In this document: piece by piece, positions 1-8,641 of the stretch
Layout: the number at the start of each line of letters is the position of its first letter
Position numbering within the stretch: the stretch's first letter is position 1
Origin: Uliginosibacterium flavum
GTDB lineage: Bacteria; Pseudomonadota; Gammaproteobacteria; Burkholderiales; Rhodocyclaceae
DNA length: 64,000 bases
Direction of reading: 5' to 3'
NCBI RefSeq assembly: GCF_040566545.1
Contig: NZ_JBEWZI010000001.1
Span: 332,650 to 396,649 of the forward strand
Position numbers and translations under genes: made by a program
Notes under the pieces: model-generated
Told to the model about the DNA's origin: nothing
What the model saw: the letters and a program-made list of their open reading frames with translations, nothing else
The model's database searches: none

Positions 1-575
1 CCACCCTGCGCAGCCAGCTCGCCCTGGTCGGCCAGCACGCCGCATTGTTCGACGACAGCGTCGGCCACAACATCGCCTATGGCCGCCAGGGCGCCGACAT
101 GAGCGAGATCGAAACCGCGGCCAGCCAGGCCCACGCCATGGAGTTCATCAGCAAACTCAATCAGGGTTTCGACACGCGCATCGGCACCAACGGCAACCAG
201 CTCTCCGGCGGCCAGCGCCAGCGCCTGGCGATTGCCCGCGCCTTCCTCAAGAACGCGCCGATTCTGCTGCTCGATGAAGCTACCTCGGCGCTGGATAACG
301 AATCCGAACGCGTGGTGCGCGAGGCGCTGGTGGAATTGCGCCGCGACCGCACCGTGCTGGTCGTCGCCCATCGCCTGACCACCATCCGCGATGCCAACCG
401 CATCGTGGTGATGGAACGCGGGCGTATCGTCGAAATCGGCAATCACGAACAACTCGTGAACGCCAACGGCGCCTACGCCCGCCTGCTCGCCAGCGGTGAA
501 GACATCGTCGAAGACGCAGGTGCAGGTGCGGTCTCCGAGATGCAGATGTTCAACGAGACGGTGGCGCGGGGTTGA
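1..575 (+). CDS. msbA: Lipid A/ABC export ATPase MsbA, C-terminal part (5' end outside window)
   Basis: Only the end of the nucleotide-binding domain is present; the reading frame is open from base 3, so the gene starts upstream. Visible in order: the Q-loop region (ALVGQH, about nt 27-44), the ABC signature LSGGQRQR (from nt 201), Walker B ILLLDEA with the D-loop SALD (from nt 261), and the H-loop VVAHRLTTIRDA. These are the ATP-binding half of an export-type ABC transporter with fused membrane and ATPase domains. The stretch LRSQLALVGQHAALFDDSV resembles MsbA, the inner-membrane flippase for lipid A core. Another fused exporter is possible because the membrane domain is not visible. The stop codon is followed within 6 nt by a heptamer repeat. 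Confidence 0.8.
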   Translation, partial: TLRSQLALVGQHAALFDDSVGHNIAYGRQGADMSEIETAASQAHAMEFISKLNQGFDTRIGTNGNQLSGGQRQRLAIARAFLKNAPILLLDEATSALDNESERVVREALVELRRDRTVLVVAHRLTTIRDANRIVVMERGRIVEIGNHEQLVNANGAYARLLASGEDIVEDAGAGAVSEMQMFNETVARG

Positions 576-580
576 AAAAA

Positions 581-750
581 GTGCTGAGTGCTGAGTGCTG
601 AGTGCTGAGTGCTGAGTGCTGAGTGCGTAGGCACTGTGTGTTCGAGATCCGCGCCAGTCAAGCCTCTTCAGCACCCCTGCCCGAAGAGGCTTAGCGGGCG
701 AGGCTCTGCAAGCATGCCCCACTCAGCACTCAATCCTCAGAACTCAGCAC
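581..750. repeat. Heptamer-bounded repeat unit, copy 1 (between convergent genes)
   Basis: Six tandem copies of GTGCTGA (581-622) and a partial copy are followed by a core (about 628-719) that holds an AGCCTCTTCAGC...CCGAAGAGGCT palindrome and GGCTCTGCAAGCATGCCC. The right end (720-750) carries the heptamer in reverse orientation (ACTCAGCACTCA...). The same architecture recurs at 36529-36810. The unit exactly fills the gap between msbA (stop at 575) and the convergent secretin-like gene (stop at 757). Confidence 0.85.
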
Positions 751-756
751 ATCTCT

Positions 757-1551
757 TTACTCCATCGCCTCAACCTTGATCCAGTATTCGCTCGTCTGCT
801 CACTGCGCCCACTGCGGTAATCCACAATCCCGCTGCCCCGGTTATCGCTCTGCTGACTCACCCCGCCCAGCGGCATCCACTGCCCGAGCCGGCCGCGCAC
901 GGTGGTCGACAGGCGACTCCCTTCAATTGCCCCGCTTCCATTCATGCGCTGATTCTGCGGCGCGATGGTCAGCACGACTTGATCACCGGCCAGTTGCGGA
1001 CGCACCGAGAAACCTGAGCCCACATCCACATATTGCGTGCCGCGCGAAACGACCGCGCCGCCGGGGCCGTACACCATCTGCGTCATCGGCAGCGGCACGG
1101 ATTTGCCAAGGTAGATGTAAGCCTCGCCATCCTCCACGGTCTGGATCGTCTGCAGGGTCTGGCCGCTGCTTTGCGAATTACGCGAGTAGGCCTGCCCGCG
1201 CCCACTCACATCGATATCGCCATTGCGGATTACCACCCGGCCATCCGCGCCGATGCGCGTGTCCTCTTCCTGCGCCGAGCCGCCCTGGCGCACCGAGATC
1301 ATCAGGCTGCGCGCACGCGTATCGATAGCCTCCAGCGCACGACGAATCTGCTCGATATTTTCCGGCGAGGCCCGCACGATGATCTTGCCACTCATGGCCG
1401 ACATCGACCCGCCTGGCTCCAGCAAGGGCCGCAGCGTCGGCATCACCTGTTCGATCAAACGGTAACGCAAAGGGATGATTTCCATACGCTGCTGCGCCTG
1501 CACCAGCGGGGCCAGCAGGATGAGGACAAGGGCAAACAGAAGATTTCGCAT
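757..1551 (-). CDS. Secretin-domain (NolW/GspD-like) exported protein
   Basis: 264 aa with a signal peptide (MRNLLFALVLILLAPLVQAQ). Residues about 22-85 resemble the short N-domain of secretins (IIPLRYRLIEQVMPTLRPLL, then a repeated IIVRASPENIEQIRRALEAID module). The C-terminal half has strands like the start of a secretin core (EAYIYLGKSVPLP, GFSVRPQL, TTVRGRLGQWMPLGGV). It is far shorter than a true GspD or PilQ secretin (over 600 aa) and lacks the full channel domain, so it is probably a periplasmic or outer-membrane accessory protein of unknown role. The start is the ATG at 1551 with GGAG 8 nt upstream; an upstream in-frame extension lacks a ribosome-binding site and would spoil the signal peptide. 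No secretion genes lie nearby. Confidence 0.7.
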   Translation of the reverse strand: MRNLLFALVLILLAPLVQAQQRMEIIPLRYRLIEQVMPTLRPLLEPGGSMSAMSGKIIVRASPENIEQIRRALEAIDTRARSLMISVRQGGSAQEEDTRIGADGRVVIRNGDIDVSGRGQAYSRNSQSSGQTLQTIQTVEDGEAYIYLGKSVPLPMTQMVYGPGGAVVSRGTQYVDVGSGFSVRPQLAGDQVVLTIAPQNQRMNGSGAIEGSRLSTTVRGRLGQWMPLGGVSQQSDNRGSGIVDYRSGRSEQTSEYWIKVEAME

Positions 1552-1695
1552 GAGGGCTCCAGTGCCAGAAAAGGCTTCTCCATTATCGACGCTCACCCGC
1601 GCTCGCGCCATGCACACGAAAGGCCGGGACGATCAGCGGAACCTCGACGCATAATAGGAGTCTGGAAATATCGAGAACATAAAACAGGGCCCAGC

Positions 1696-2949
1696 ATGAA
1701 TCACAGCATCGAACTCCTCGCCACCGCACTCTTTGCGCTGGCCATCGTGCACACCTTCATCGCCCCACGCTTCGAGAAGCTCGCCCATGCTGGCGGCACG
1801 CATGCCGGCCTGTGGCATTTCATGGGCGAGATCGAAGCCGTGTTCGGCATCTGGGCCACCGTGCTGATCGTGGCCATGATTGCCTGGCTGGGCTCGAATC
1901 CAGCGATTGCGCATCTGGAGAGCCTCAACTTTACCGAGCCGATGTTCGTCTTCGCCATCATGGTCGTCGCCGCCTCAAGGCCGGTACTGGAGTTCTGCGG
2001 CAAACTGGTCGAATGGCACGCACGTGTCATTCCCCTGCCGCATTCGATGGCGCGCTATTTTGTCGTGCTCTCCGGCGTGCCCCTGCTCGGCTCCTTCATC
2101 ACCGAGCCTGCCGCCATGACGCTCGCCGCCCTGCTGCTGCGCGAGCACTACTACTCGCAGAAAGTCTCCACGCGTTTCAAATACGCCACCCTCGGCGTGC
2201 TCTTCGTGAACATATCGATTGGTGGCACCCTCACCAACTTCGCCGCGCCGCCCGTACTGATGGTCGCCGGCGCCTGGGAATGGACGTCCGGTTTCATGGC
2301 CAGCACCTTCGGCTGGAAAGCGACCATTGCAGTCATCATCAATGCCATCGCCCTGACCGCCGCATTCAGAAAGGATCTACAAGGGATCGCCCCGGAGAAG
2401 TCCGCCCCGCGCGGCTCTGCACCATGGCCCGTCGTAGCCGTCCATCTGGCCTGCCTTGCCGGCGTGGTGCTGTACAGCCATCACCCCATCGTATTCATGG
2501 CCCTCTTCCTGCTCTTTCTCGGTTTCGCTGACGCGTACGAGCACTATCAGGACCGCCTGATCCTGCGCGAAGGCCTGATGGTCGCCCTCTTCCTCGCCGG
2601 CCTCGTCGTCCTCGGCTCCTTCCAGAAATGGTGGCTGCAGCCCATCCTGTCCAGCATGAACGACCTCGTCCTGTTCTTCGGTGCGCTAGGTCTCACCGCC
2701 TTCACCGACAACGCGGCCCTCACCTACCTCGGTTCACTGGTCGAAGGCAGCTCGGACGGCTTCCGCTACGCGCTGGTCGCCGGCGCAGTGACTGGCGGCG
2801 GCCTCACCGTCATCGCCAACGCCCCCAACCCCGCCGGCTTCGCCGTGCTGCGTGAATGCTTCGACGATGGCGCCATCAGCCCGCTCGGCTTGCTGGCGGC
2901 AGCGGCCCTGCCGACGGCGGTGGCGGCTGGGGCGTTTCTGGTTTTGTGA
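1696..2949 (+). CDS. Putative Na+/H+ antiporter (Na_H_antiport_3/DUF1504-type)
   Basis: 417-aa polytopic inner-membrane protein with about 10-12 hydrophobic segments. Conserved-looking motifs are GSFITEPAAMTLAALLL, IGGTLTNFAAPPVLMVA and GLTAFTDNAALTYLGSLVEG, arranged as two related halves. The second half ends with VTGGGLTVIANAPNPAG. This pattern belongs to the ArsB/NhaD-related ion transporter superfamily and to the group annotated as putative Na+/H+ antiporters. Ion specificity cannot be read from sequence. The ATG at 1696 is chosen because the protein begins directly with its first membrane segment; the frame is open far upstream, but that part is antisense to the secretin-like gene. It appears to be a single-gene unit. 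Confidence 0.75.
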   Translation: MNHSIELLATALFALAIVHTFIAPRFEKLAHAGGTHAGLWHFMGEIEAVFGIWATVLIVAMIAWLGSNPAIAHLESLNFTEPMFVFAIMVVAASRPVLEFCGKLVEWHARVIPLPHSMARYFVVLSGVPLLGSFITEPAAMTLAALLLREHYYSQKVSTRFKYATLGVLFVNISIGGTLTNFAAPPVLMVAGAWEWTSGFMASTFGWKATIAVIINAIALTAAFRKDLQGIAPEKSAPRGSAPWPVVAVHLACLAGVVLYSHHPIVFMALFLLFLGFADAYEHYQDRLILREGLMVALFLAGLVVLGSFQKWWLQPILSSMNDLVLFFGALGLTAFTDNAALTYLGSLVEGSSDGFRYALVAGAVTGGGLTVIANAPNPAGFAVLRECFDDGAISPLGLLAAAALPTAVAAGAFLVL

Positions 2950-2960
2950 GTTTTGGAGCT

Positions 2961-2993
2961 AGGGTGGGTTCGGAGCGCCGCGACAACCCACCG
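2961..2993. repeat. GGTGGGTT hairpin (half copy)
   Basis: AGGGTGGGTT...AACCCACC forms a hairpin around CGGAGCGCCGCGAC. It matches half of the longer palindrome at 5605-5683. The rest of 2994-3116 contains a GCGCGGGTCAATAACCCGCC hairpin and nothing else I recognise. Confidence 0.7.
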
Positions 2994-3116
2994 CCCACGT
3001 CCAACGATTTACCGCGCGGGTCAATAACCCGCCCTGCGAGGCTGCGCAAGAGTCTGGCGGCCTGCCGAAACCAAACCAATCCGTGCTGAGAAAAACCTCA
3101 GCCTGATCGGCGGGAA

Positions 3117-3152
3117 GAAATGGAAAAGGCCCTCGCGGGCCTTTTCCATTTC
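3117..3152. terminator. Rho-independent terminator of the pectate lyase gene
   Basis: A perfect 16-bp stem (GAAATGGAAAAGGCCC and its complement) around a TCGC loop. The A-rich and T-rich ends of the stem provide the U-rich tail in either direction. It sits 18 nt past the stop codon of the pectate lyase gene on the minus strand. Confidence 0.85.
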
Positions 3153-3169
3153 CAGGTACCACCGGAAAA

Positions 3170-4639
3170 TTACTTGAAGCCGGTGATGTCCGTCACGCTG
3201 ACATTGCAGGTCGCGGTATTGAAGAACAGGCCCAGCTCGCTGGCGCTGCCGCTGCCTTTTTCCACACCGTTGTATTCCATGCAGATTTCACCGCCACTGT
3301 CCGGCGCCGCCCAGTTGTAGATACGCATGTTGCGGATCGTGGCCTTGTCACCGTAATTGCGATTGACGCCCACCACCACGCCGATGGAGCCATTGCTTTG
3401 CACGTTGTTGATATTCACATAGCGCGGGCCGCCATTGCCGGTGCAATCGCCACAGGAACGATACAGCTTGCCGATGCGGCCGTAGAGCTGGAAGTTCTCG
3501 ATATTGAAAGTGCTGCCGTTCTTGGCATTGTGCTGGAACACCTTGTCATCCGCAGCATTCGCCGAACCGCCGGAAACGGTCAGCGACAGGCCGCCATCCT
3601 TGAGCGTCGCCGCGTCTTCGCAGACATCTTCCCACACGGTATTTTCAATGCGGCAATGACCGGCCGTACAGTGAATACCGTCGGCAGCGTTCTTGTTGAT
3701 GCGCAGATTGCGGATCGTCGAATTACGCAGGGTGAATACCGGCTGCTGAGTTTCGCTGCCGCCCGCGCAGGTCGTGCCGACAGTGATGCCACCACAATCC
3801 ACGACGCTATCGACCAGCACATTGCCCGGTGCGCAGGCTTGCGCATTGCTCGCCACGGCATAGGTCAGGAACTCCAGGATATTCGGCTTGCCCGCCTGCA
3901 CTGCGGCAAACAGCACGCGCACGGCCGAGGCCTGGGTCAGCGCGAAATCATGGGATTTATTGGCGCGAATCGTCGTGCCGGTGGACACCGTGCTCCACAC
4001 ACCGCTCTTCAACACCTGGATTTCGTGGCTGCTCACCCCTTCGCCCGCTTCGCTCAGAACGACGCGACCCAAGGTAACGGGTGAGGCAAAGCTCACCTGC
4101 AGCCAGTTGCCGGCAGTGTTTGTCCCAGCGACCCACTTGGTCGTGAAATTGGCATCGACTGCCTGCGCAGCCGTCTGGGTCGTGCTGGCCTGACTGCTGG
4201 CCGAGGCTACGCCGGAAGCAGCAATATTGGTCAGGATATATCCGACACCACTACCAGAAGACGAAGATGAACTTGATGAAGAACTCGAGCTGCTCGACGA
4301 GGAGCTGGAGCTGGAGCTGCTCGAAGAAGAACTCGAACTGCTGGAGGACGAGCTGCTGGAAGAGCTTGATGAACTTGAGCTACCCGAGGGAATCGAGCAC
4401 TCATTCACGCCACCGGCGGTGCGACCACCGAAAGTGGCCTCGTTACACACAAAACTGCCAATGAGCTGCTTGTAGAAGAACTTGTCGGCGCGGCCAAAGG
4501 CCACATTTTTGGATGTCGCCACCGAACAGGTCTTGCCTTCGGTACACAGGGTTACATAACCTGTCGGGCGATTGGCGGCCGAAGCCTGCCCCGCCAATGC
4601 TGCGGCCAACAGGCCGAGCACCACATGCTGAATTTTCAT
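3170..4639 (-). CDS. Secreted pectate lyase, family PL3, with polyserine linker and discoidin-like domain
   Basis: 489 aa. Order: signal peptide (1-22, ending GQASAA); a small Cys-containing module at about 23-84 (VAFGRADKFFYKQL, GSFVCNEATFG); 42 uninterrupted serines (87-128); an F5/8C or CBM32-like discoidin module at about 134-268 (AVDANFTTKWV, NWLQVSF, VTLGRVVL); and a PL3 beta-helix domain at about 272-489. PL3 hallmarks are NAADGIHC, WEDVCEDAAT, KVFQHNAKNGSTFNIENF, GKLYRSCGDC and GVNRNYGDKATI. It should cleave polygalacturonate outside the cell by Ca2+-dependent beta-elimination. The start ATG has GGAGA 7 nt upstream. Its products could feed the KDG kinase and KDPG aldolase at 51-53 kb. 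The serine run uses mixed TCN and AGY codons. Confidence 0.93.
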   Translation of the reverse strand: MKIQHVVLGLLAAALAGQASAANRPTGYVTLCTEGKTCSVATSKNVAFGRADKFFYKQLIGSFVCNEATFGGRTAGGVNECSIPSGSSSSSSSSSSSSSSSSSSSSSSSSSSSSSSSSSSSSSSSSSSGSGVGYILTNIAASGVASASSQASTTQTAAQAVDANFTTKWVAGTNTAGNWLQVSFASPVTLGRVVLSEAGEGVSSHEIQVLKSGVWSTVSTGTTIRANKSHDFALTQASAVRVLFAAVQAGKPNILEFLTYAVASNAQACAPGNVLVDSVVDCGGITVGTTCAGGSETQQPVFTLRNSTIRNLRINKNAADGIHCTAGHCRIENTVWEDVCEDAATLKDGGLSLTVSGGSANAADDKVFQHNAKNGSTFNIENFQLYGRIGKLYRSCGDCTGNGGPRYVNINNVQSNGSIGVVVGVNRNYGDKATIRNMRIYNWAAPDSGGEICMEYNGVEKGSGSASELGLFFNTATCNVSVTDITGFK

Positions 4640-5165
4640 CTTTTGTCTCCTGGCTTATGCATGGCTTGGCGCCATGCGTTTATGTTTCCTGAATGCCAGA
4701 ACGACACAAAAACCGTGATGAATTTCACGATTATTCGCCCCCCGGCTTGCTAAAGCTAGCAGAGGGACGATGAATTACAAGGCGGAAAGCGCCTCGATGG
4801 CCAGACGGACAGATCAACGGAAAAATCAGCCAGATCAGGCAACTGCCCGCACAGCCGCGCGGGGCGGACCTGTACAGACAGGCATGCTGAAGAAGACCGC
4901 CCCATGCGAATCTTCAGGCTCCTGCACTACATACTCACTGGAATGCCCCCATTCGGGTGCTGATGAACGCTGTGCTGTTTTGGCATGAGCATTCGGCTGG
5001 AAATGCCGAGTATTGCTATCGGCCCACTTACGATCTTGAGTGGCTCAGGACGACCCAAAGGCGACGGTCAGACTTTGGGAAAGCGGCCGCTCGAACGAGG
5101 AAGCTCAGCCGACCGCATAAAGCGTAGTTTTTTGACGCTCGGCGGGAGCGGATTGTTGGGCCGGG
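4640..5165. other. Intergenic region, 526 bp
   Basis: Holds the promoter region of the pectate lyase gene (upstream of 4639 on the minus strand) and, at about 4852-4907, a degenerate copy of the dispersed palindrome (CAGACAGGCATGCTGAAGAAG). Two short open frames here (4770-4988 and 4985-5239) have no recognisable product or ribosome-binding site, and I do not call them. Nothing else is seen. Confidence 0.5.
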
Positions 5166-5534
5166 CTATTTTTTCTTGGAACACACGAATTTCACGAGGT
5201 CGGATTTGCTGGAGCCCGGAACCAGATGTACCCACTTAGAATTTTTTCGCAGCGTAAGCTCTGGCGGCGGCGTCATTTGTTTTCCATCCGCTTCGCCTCC
5301 AGCAAGCTCAAAGAATTGCTTTGATTTGCAATTTACTTTGAGCTCTGTGAAGTCCGTATAAGCAGCACCCTTGCCGACTCGGTTGCTCAGCACTTTGAAC
5401 ATTTCAGCGCCGATGGTCTCTTGCTTCAGTATGTAGTACGCGCCGCTGTCGCCGGATGATGGCGCACGGTACATCTCTGCACCAAAGCAAGCTAATGGAA
5501 AAAATAGAGAGACGATAGCTACGTGTATTTTCAT
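5166..5534 (-). CDS. Small secreted hypothetical protein
   Basis: 122 aa. The N-terminus MKIHVAIVSLFFPLACFGAEMY is a clear signal peptide, probably cut after CFG or GA. The mature part is small and basic at its end (VCSKKK), with two Cys (NCKSKQFF, FVCSKK) that could form a disulfide. I recognise no family. The ATG at 5534 is preferred over the longer frame because it starts the signal peptide; AAGAGA lies about 10 nt upstream. It is more AT-rich than its neighbours. It is flanked by repeats and probably transcribed alone. Confidence 0.65.
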   Translation of the reverse strand: MKIHVAIVSLFFPLACFGAEMYRAPSSGDSGAYYILKQETIGAEMFKVLSNRVGKGAAYTDFTELKVNCKSKQFFELAGGEADGKQMTPPPELTLRKNSKWVHLVPGSSKSDLVKFVCSKKK

Positions 5535-5604
5535 AGAGGATTCTCTTTTTATCTGGGTACAACGTTTGAGCTGATGGGCTGCGCAACGCGTAAGGTGGGT
5601 GAAA

Positions 5605-5683
5605 GTAGGGTGGGTTCGCGAAGCAACCCACCATGAGCCAATGCACGACGGTGGGTTGTCGCTGCGCTCCGAACCCACCCTAC
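5605..5683. repeat. GTAGGGTGGGTT palindrome, full copy
   Basis: A long two-armed palindrome: GTAGGGTGGGTTCG...CAACCCACC and GGTGGGTTGTCG...GAACCCACCCTAC. The outer ends are perfect complements over GTAGGGTGGGTTCG. The copy at 2961-2993 is its half-size relative. No gene is inside it. Confidence 0.75.
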
Positions 5684-5806
5684 AAATACCCGCTTTCGGC
5701 TTATGGAACGAGCGTCCGCTCTCACCCGAATACAGCCGCCCATCACAACAATCAAGCCGTCATCACACCCACAGCACCGCAATCGATACGCACCAGATTA
5801 CGACGC

Positions 5807-7630
5807 TCATTCGTCGAAACCGAACACCGTCGCGCCTTGCTCGGCGCCGCTGACGGCATGGCGAAATACGCCAAACAGCTCACGCCCCATGCCGGTCTGA
5901 CCGCTGCCATTGAAAATCGCCGGGCTGCGGCTTTCGAAATCGGTTTCGCGCGATTCGATGCGCAGGATGCCGGCCTCGGCGTCCAGCTCGATCATGTCGC
6001 CGTCCTGTACGCGGGCAATCGGGCCGCCGGCCAAAGCCTCGGGCGTGACGTGGATGGCCGCCGGGATCTTGCCGGAGGCGCCGGACATGCGCCCGTCGGT
6101 GACCAGCGCAACGCGGAAGCCCTTGTCCTGCAGATTGGCCAGCGTGGGCGTGAGCTGGTGCAGTTCGGGCATGCCGATCGCACGCGGCCCCTGGAAACGC
6201 AGCACGGCAATGAAATCGCGCTCCAGCTTGCCGGCCTTGGCAGCCACCAGCAGCGCATCCTGACTTTCGAAAACAATGGCGGGCGCGCGAATCACGCGAT
6301 GATCCGGCTTCACCGCCGAGACCTTGATCACCGCACGGCCCAGATTGCCAGCGAGCAAACGCAAACCGCCATCGGCACTGAAGGGCTGCGCCGCCGTGGC
6401 GAGCACGGCGGCATCGCCGCTGAGGGCCGGGATGTCCTGCCACACCACCTGGCCCTGCGCGTCCAGCGTGGGCGCCTTGGCGTAGGCCGCGAGGCTCTTG
6501 CCAAAGACCGTGTGCACATCCTCATGCACAAGACCGGCCGACAGCAATTCACGAATCACCCAGGCGACGCCGCCTGCGGCCTGGAATTGATTCACATCTG
6601 CCGGGCCGTTCGGATAGACGCGGGCGAGCAGCGGCACGACTTTCGACAAGGCTTCGAAATCGCTCCAGTCGATGAGGATACCTGCCATGCGGGCCATCGC
6701 CACCAGATGCAGGGTGTGATTGGTGGAGCCGCCGGTGGCGAGCAAGCCGATGATGGCGTTGACGATGCTGCGCTCGTCGATCATGCGGCCGATCGGCGTG
6801 AATTCATTGCCTTGCGAGGTGATCTGCAGCACCCGCAGGGTGGCGGCGCGCGTCAGGGCTTCGCGCAGCGGTGTGCCGGGCGGTACGAAGGCGGCGCCGG
6901 GCAGGTGCAGGCCCATCATCTCCATCAGCATCTGATTGCTGTTGGCCGTGCCGTAAAAGGTGCAAGTGCCGGGTGCGTGATAGGACTGCGATTCGCTTTC
7001 GAGCAAGGCATCCTTGCCCACTTCACCGGCGGCATATTTCTGTCGCACCTTGGCCTTCTGGTCATTCGACACGCCGGTCGGCATCGGTCCGGCGGGCACG
7101 AAAATGAAGGGCAGAAAGCCGAAACGCAGCGCGCCCATCACCAAGCCCGGCACGATCTTGTCGCAGATGCCCAGACACAGCCCGGCATCAAACATGTTAT
7201 GGGACAAGGCGATGCCCGTGCTCATGGCGATCACGTCGCGCGAGAACAGCGACAAGTCCATGCCGTCCTGCCCCTGCGTGATGCCGTCGCACATGGCCGG
7301 CACACCGCCCGCCACCTGTGCCGTGGCGCCCGCCGCGCGCGCCGCGTCCTTGATAATGTCCGGATACACGCCATAGGGCTGATGCGCCGAGAGCATGTCG
7401 TTGTAGGCCGTGACGATGCCGATGTTCGGCGCCTTGATGGCCTTGATGCGCAGCTTGTCTTCGAGCGGGCTGGCAGCAAAACCATGCGCCAGATTGGTAC
7501 AGGCCAGCGCGCCACGATACGGAGCGCCAGGGACGGCCGCATCAAGGCGGGCCAGATAGCGGGCGCGGCCTTCGGCGCTGCGAGCAACAATGCGGCAGGT
7601 AACCGCGTCGACGATGGGGTTGAGTGACAT
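5807..7630 (-). CDS. edd: Phosphogluconate dehydratase
   Basis: 607 aa, the normal length for Edd. It dehydrates 6-phosphogluconate to KDPG in the Entner-Doudoroff pathway and belongs to the IlvD/Edd family of [4Fe-4S] dehydratases. Family motifs are NIGIVTAYNDMLSAHQPY, GGVPAMCDGITQGQ, LCLGICDKIVPG, FVPAGPMPTGVSN, GLLATGGSTNHTLH and TDGRMSGASGKIPAAIHV; the Cys residues in the second and third are expected cluster ligands. The ATG at 7630 (MSLNPIV) has AAAGG about 9 nt upstream; a longer frame has no support. It is divergent from pgl-glk-pgi. Its partner aldolase gene is about 45 kb away at 52083. Confidence 0.96.
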   Translation of the reverse strand: MSLNPIVDAVTCRIVARSAEGRARYLARLDAAVPGAPYRGALACTNLAHGFAASPLEDKLRIKAIKAPNIGIVTAYNDMLSAHQPYGVYPDIIKDAARAAGATAQVAGGVPAMCDGITQGQDGMDLSLFSRDVIAMSTGIALSHNMFDAGLCLGICDKIVPGLVMGALRFGFLPFIFVPAGPMPTGVSNDQKAKVRQKYAAGEVGKDALLESESQSYHAPGTCTFYGTANSNQMLMEMMGLHLPGAAFVPPGTPLREALTRAATLRVLQITSQGNEFTPIGRMIDERSIVNAIIGLLATGGSTNHTLHLVAMARMAGILIDWSDFEALSKVVPLLARVYPNGPADVNQFQAAGGVAWVIRELLSAGLVHEDVHTVFGKSLAAYAKAPTLDAQGQVVWQDIPALSGDAAVLATAAQPFSADGGLRLLAGNLGRAVIKVSAVKPDHRVIRAPAIVFESQDALLVAAKAGKLERDFIAVLRFQGPRAIGMPELHQLTPTLANLQDKGFRVALVTDGRMSGASGKIPAAIHVTPEALAGGPIARVQDGDMIELDAEAGILRIESRETDFESRSPAIFNGSGQTGMGRELFGVFRHAVSGAEQGATVFGFDE

Positions 7631-7770
7631 GAGCCGGCCTTTTTCGAATGCGATGCGTGAGACTGGAAAGTAGTTCAATGCTGCTGCGCACACAAGCCTT
7701 GTCGTGCTACGGACAGGTTTGATTTTTACGTGGCGACGCGCCGCTTGCACAAGGCCGCAAGCCAGCCACT

Positions 7771-7844
7771 GCCTGAAGAGCCGCGCGGAGCGGTCCTGTA
7801 CGCGAGGCATGTCCGCAGAAGCACGCCCCGCGCGGCTCTTGAAG
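7771..7844. repeat. Dispersed GAAGAGCC palindrome (edd-pgl intergenic)
   Basis: CCTGAAGAGCCGCGCGG at the left pairs with CCGCGCGGCTCTTGAAG at the right, with a GCATGTCCGCAGAAGC middle. The rest of the 330-bp edd/pgl divergent region (7631-7960) must hold both promoters, but I see no strong match to a known operator. Confidence 0.75.
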
Positions 7845-7960
7845 CCATCGTTATCTGGAGCATATCCTCACCGCGGCAGCCTTAAAGCTGCAAAGCCAGT
7901 GCCCGCTCCAACAGGCCTCGCGCTACACTCCGATCCCTGCCCTTGTGAAGAAGCTCCGCC

Positions 7961-8641
7961 GTGAATCTCAAGCTGCACACCTTTCCTCACGCCAACGCCC
8001 TTGATCAGGCGCTTTCAGCCTGTGTGGCAGCGAGCCTGCGCGCCGGCATCAACGCCCATCAGAACGCCACGCTGGTGGTTTCCGGTGGCCGCACCCCGGC
8101 GGGTTTCTTCCGCGCCCTGAGCGCCATGAACCTGGACTGGGCAAGCGTCACCATTACCCTCGCCGACGAGCGCTGCGTCGACGAAGACAGCCCGCACAGC
8201 AATGCGCGCAGCGTGCGCGCCCACTTGCTGCAAGGCAATGCGGCAGCCGCCACATTCCTGCCGCTGTACCAGCCCAAAGAATCCATTGACGCCGCCAACG
8301 CGCGCCTGGCCCGGTTGCCGCAATTCGACGCCGTGGTGCTGGGCATGGGCGACGACGGCCACACCGCCTCGATCTTCCCAGACAGTCCGCAACGCGACGC
8401 GGCCCTGCTCGATTCCACGGGCAACCCCCTGCTGTTCGCCGAAGGCAAAGCGCCCATCACCGCACGCCTGACGCTCACCGCGCCGCGCCTGCTCAACACA
8501 CGCAGCCTGATCCTGCATATCACCGGCGACACCAAATGGCCAGTGCTGGGACAAGCCCTGCTGGCCCCGACACCGGCCTTGCCGATCAGCCATTTCCTGC
8601 ACGCCGAGGGGGTCAAAAAACATGTCTTCTGGACTCGTTGA
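7961..8641 (+). CDS. pgl: 6-phosphogluconolactonase
   Basis: 226 aa of the DevB/Pgl type, about the usual length. It hydrolyses 6-phosphogluconolactone to 6-phosphogluconate. Motifs: VVSGGRTPAGFFRAL (residues about 30-44), ITLADERCVDEDSPHSN and VVLGMGDDGHTASIFP, the last two being diagnostic for this family. It starts with GTG at 7961; GAAGAAG is upstream. Its 3' end overlaps glk by 20 nt, so translational coupling is likely. The order pgl-glk-pgi is a known betaproteobacterial glucose cluster; zwf and hexR are not in the window. Confidence 0.95.
   Translation: MNLKLHTFPHANALDQALSACVAASLRAGINAHQNATLVVSGGRTPAGFFRALSAMNLDWASVTITLADERCVDEDSPHSNARSVRAHLLQGNAAAATFLPLYQPKESIDAANARLARLPQFDAVVLGMGDDGHTASIFPDSPQRDAALLDSTGNPLLFAEGKAPITARLTLTAPRLLNTRSLILHITGDTKWPVLGQALLAPTPALPISHFLHAEGVKKHVFWTR

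Noticed and set aside
4770..5239. Two small open frames before the secreted hypothetical gene
   Set aside because: They run through a repeat copy or antisense to the 5166-5534 gene and have no start signals.
5633..7627. Open frame of 664 codons on the plus strand
   Set aside because: Antisense to edd, whose motifs are complete; GC-rich third positions keep the opposite frame open. No family likeness.
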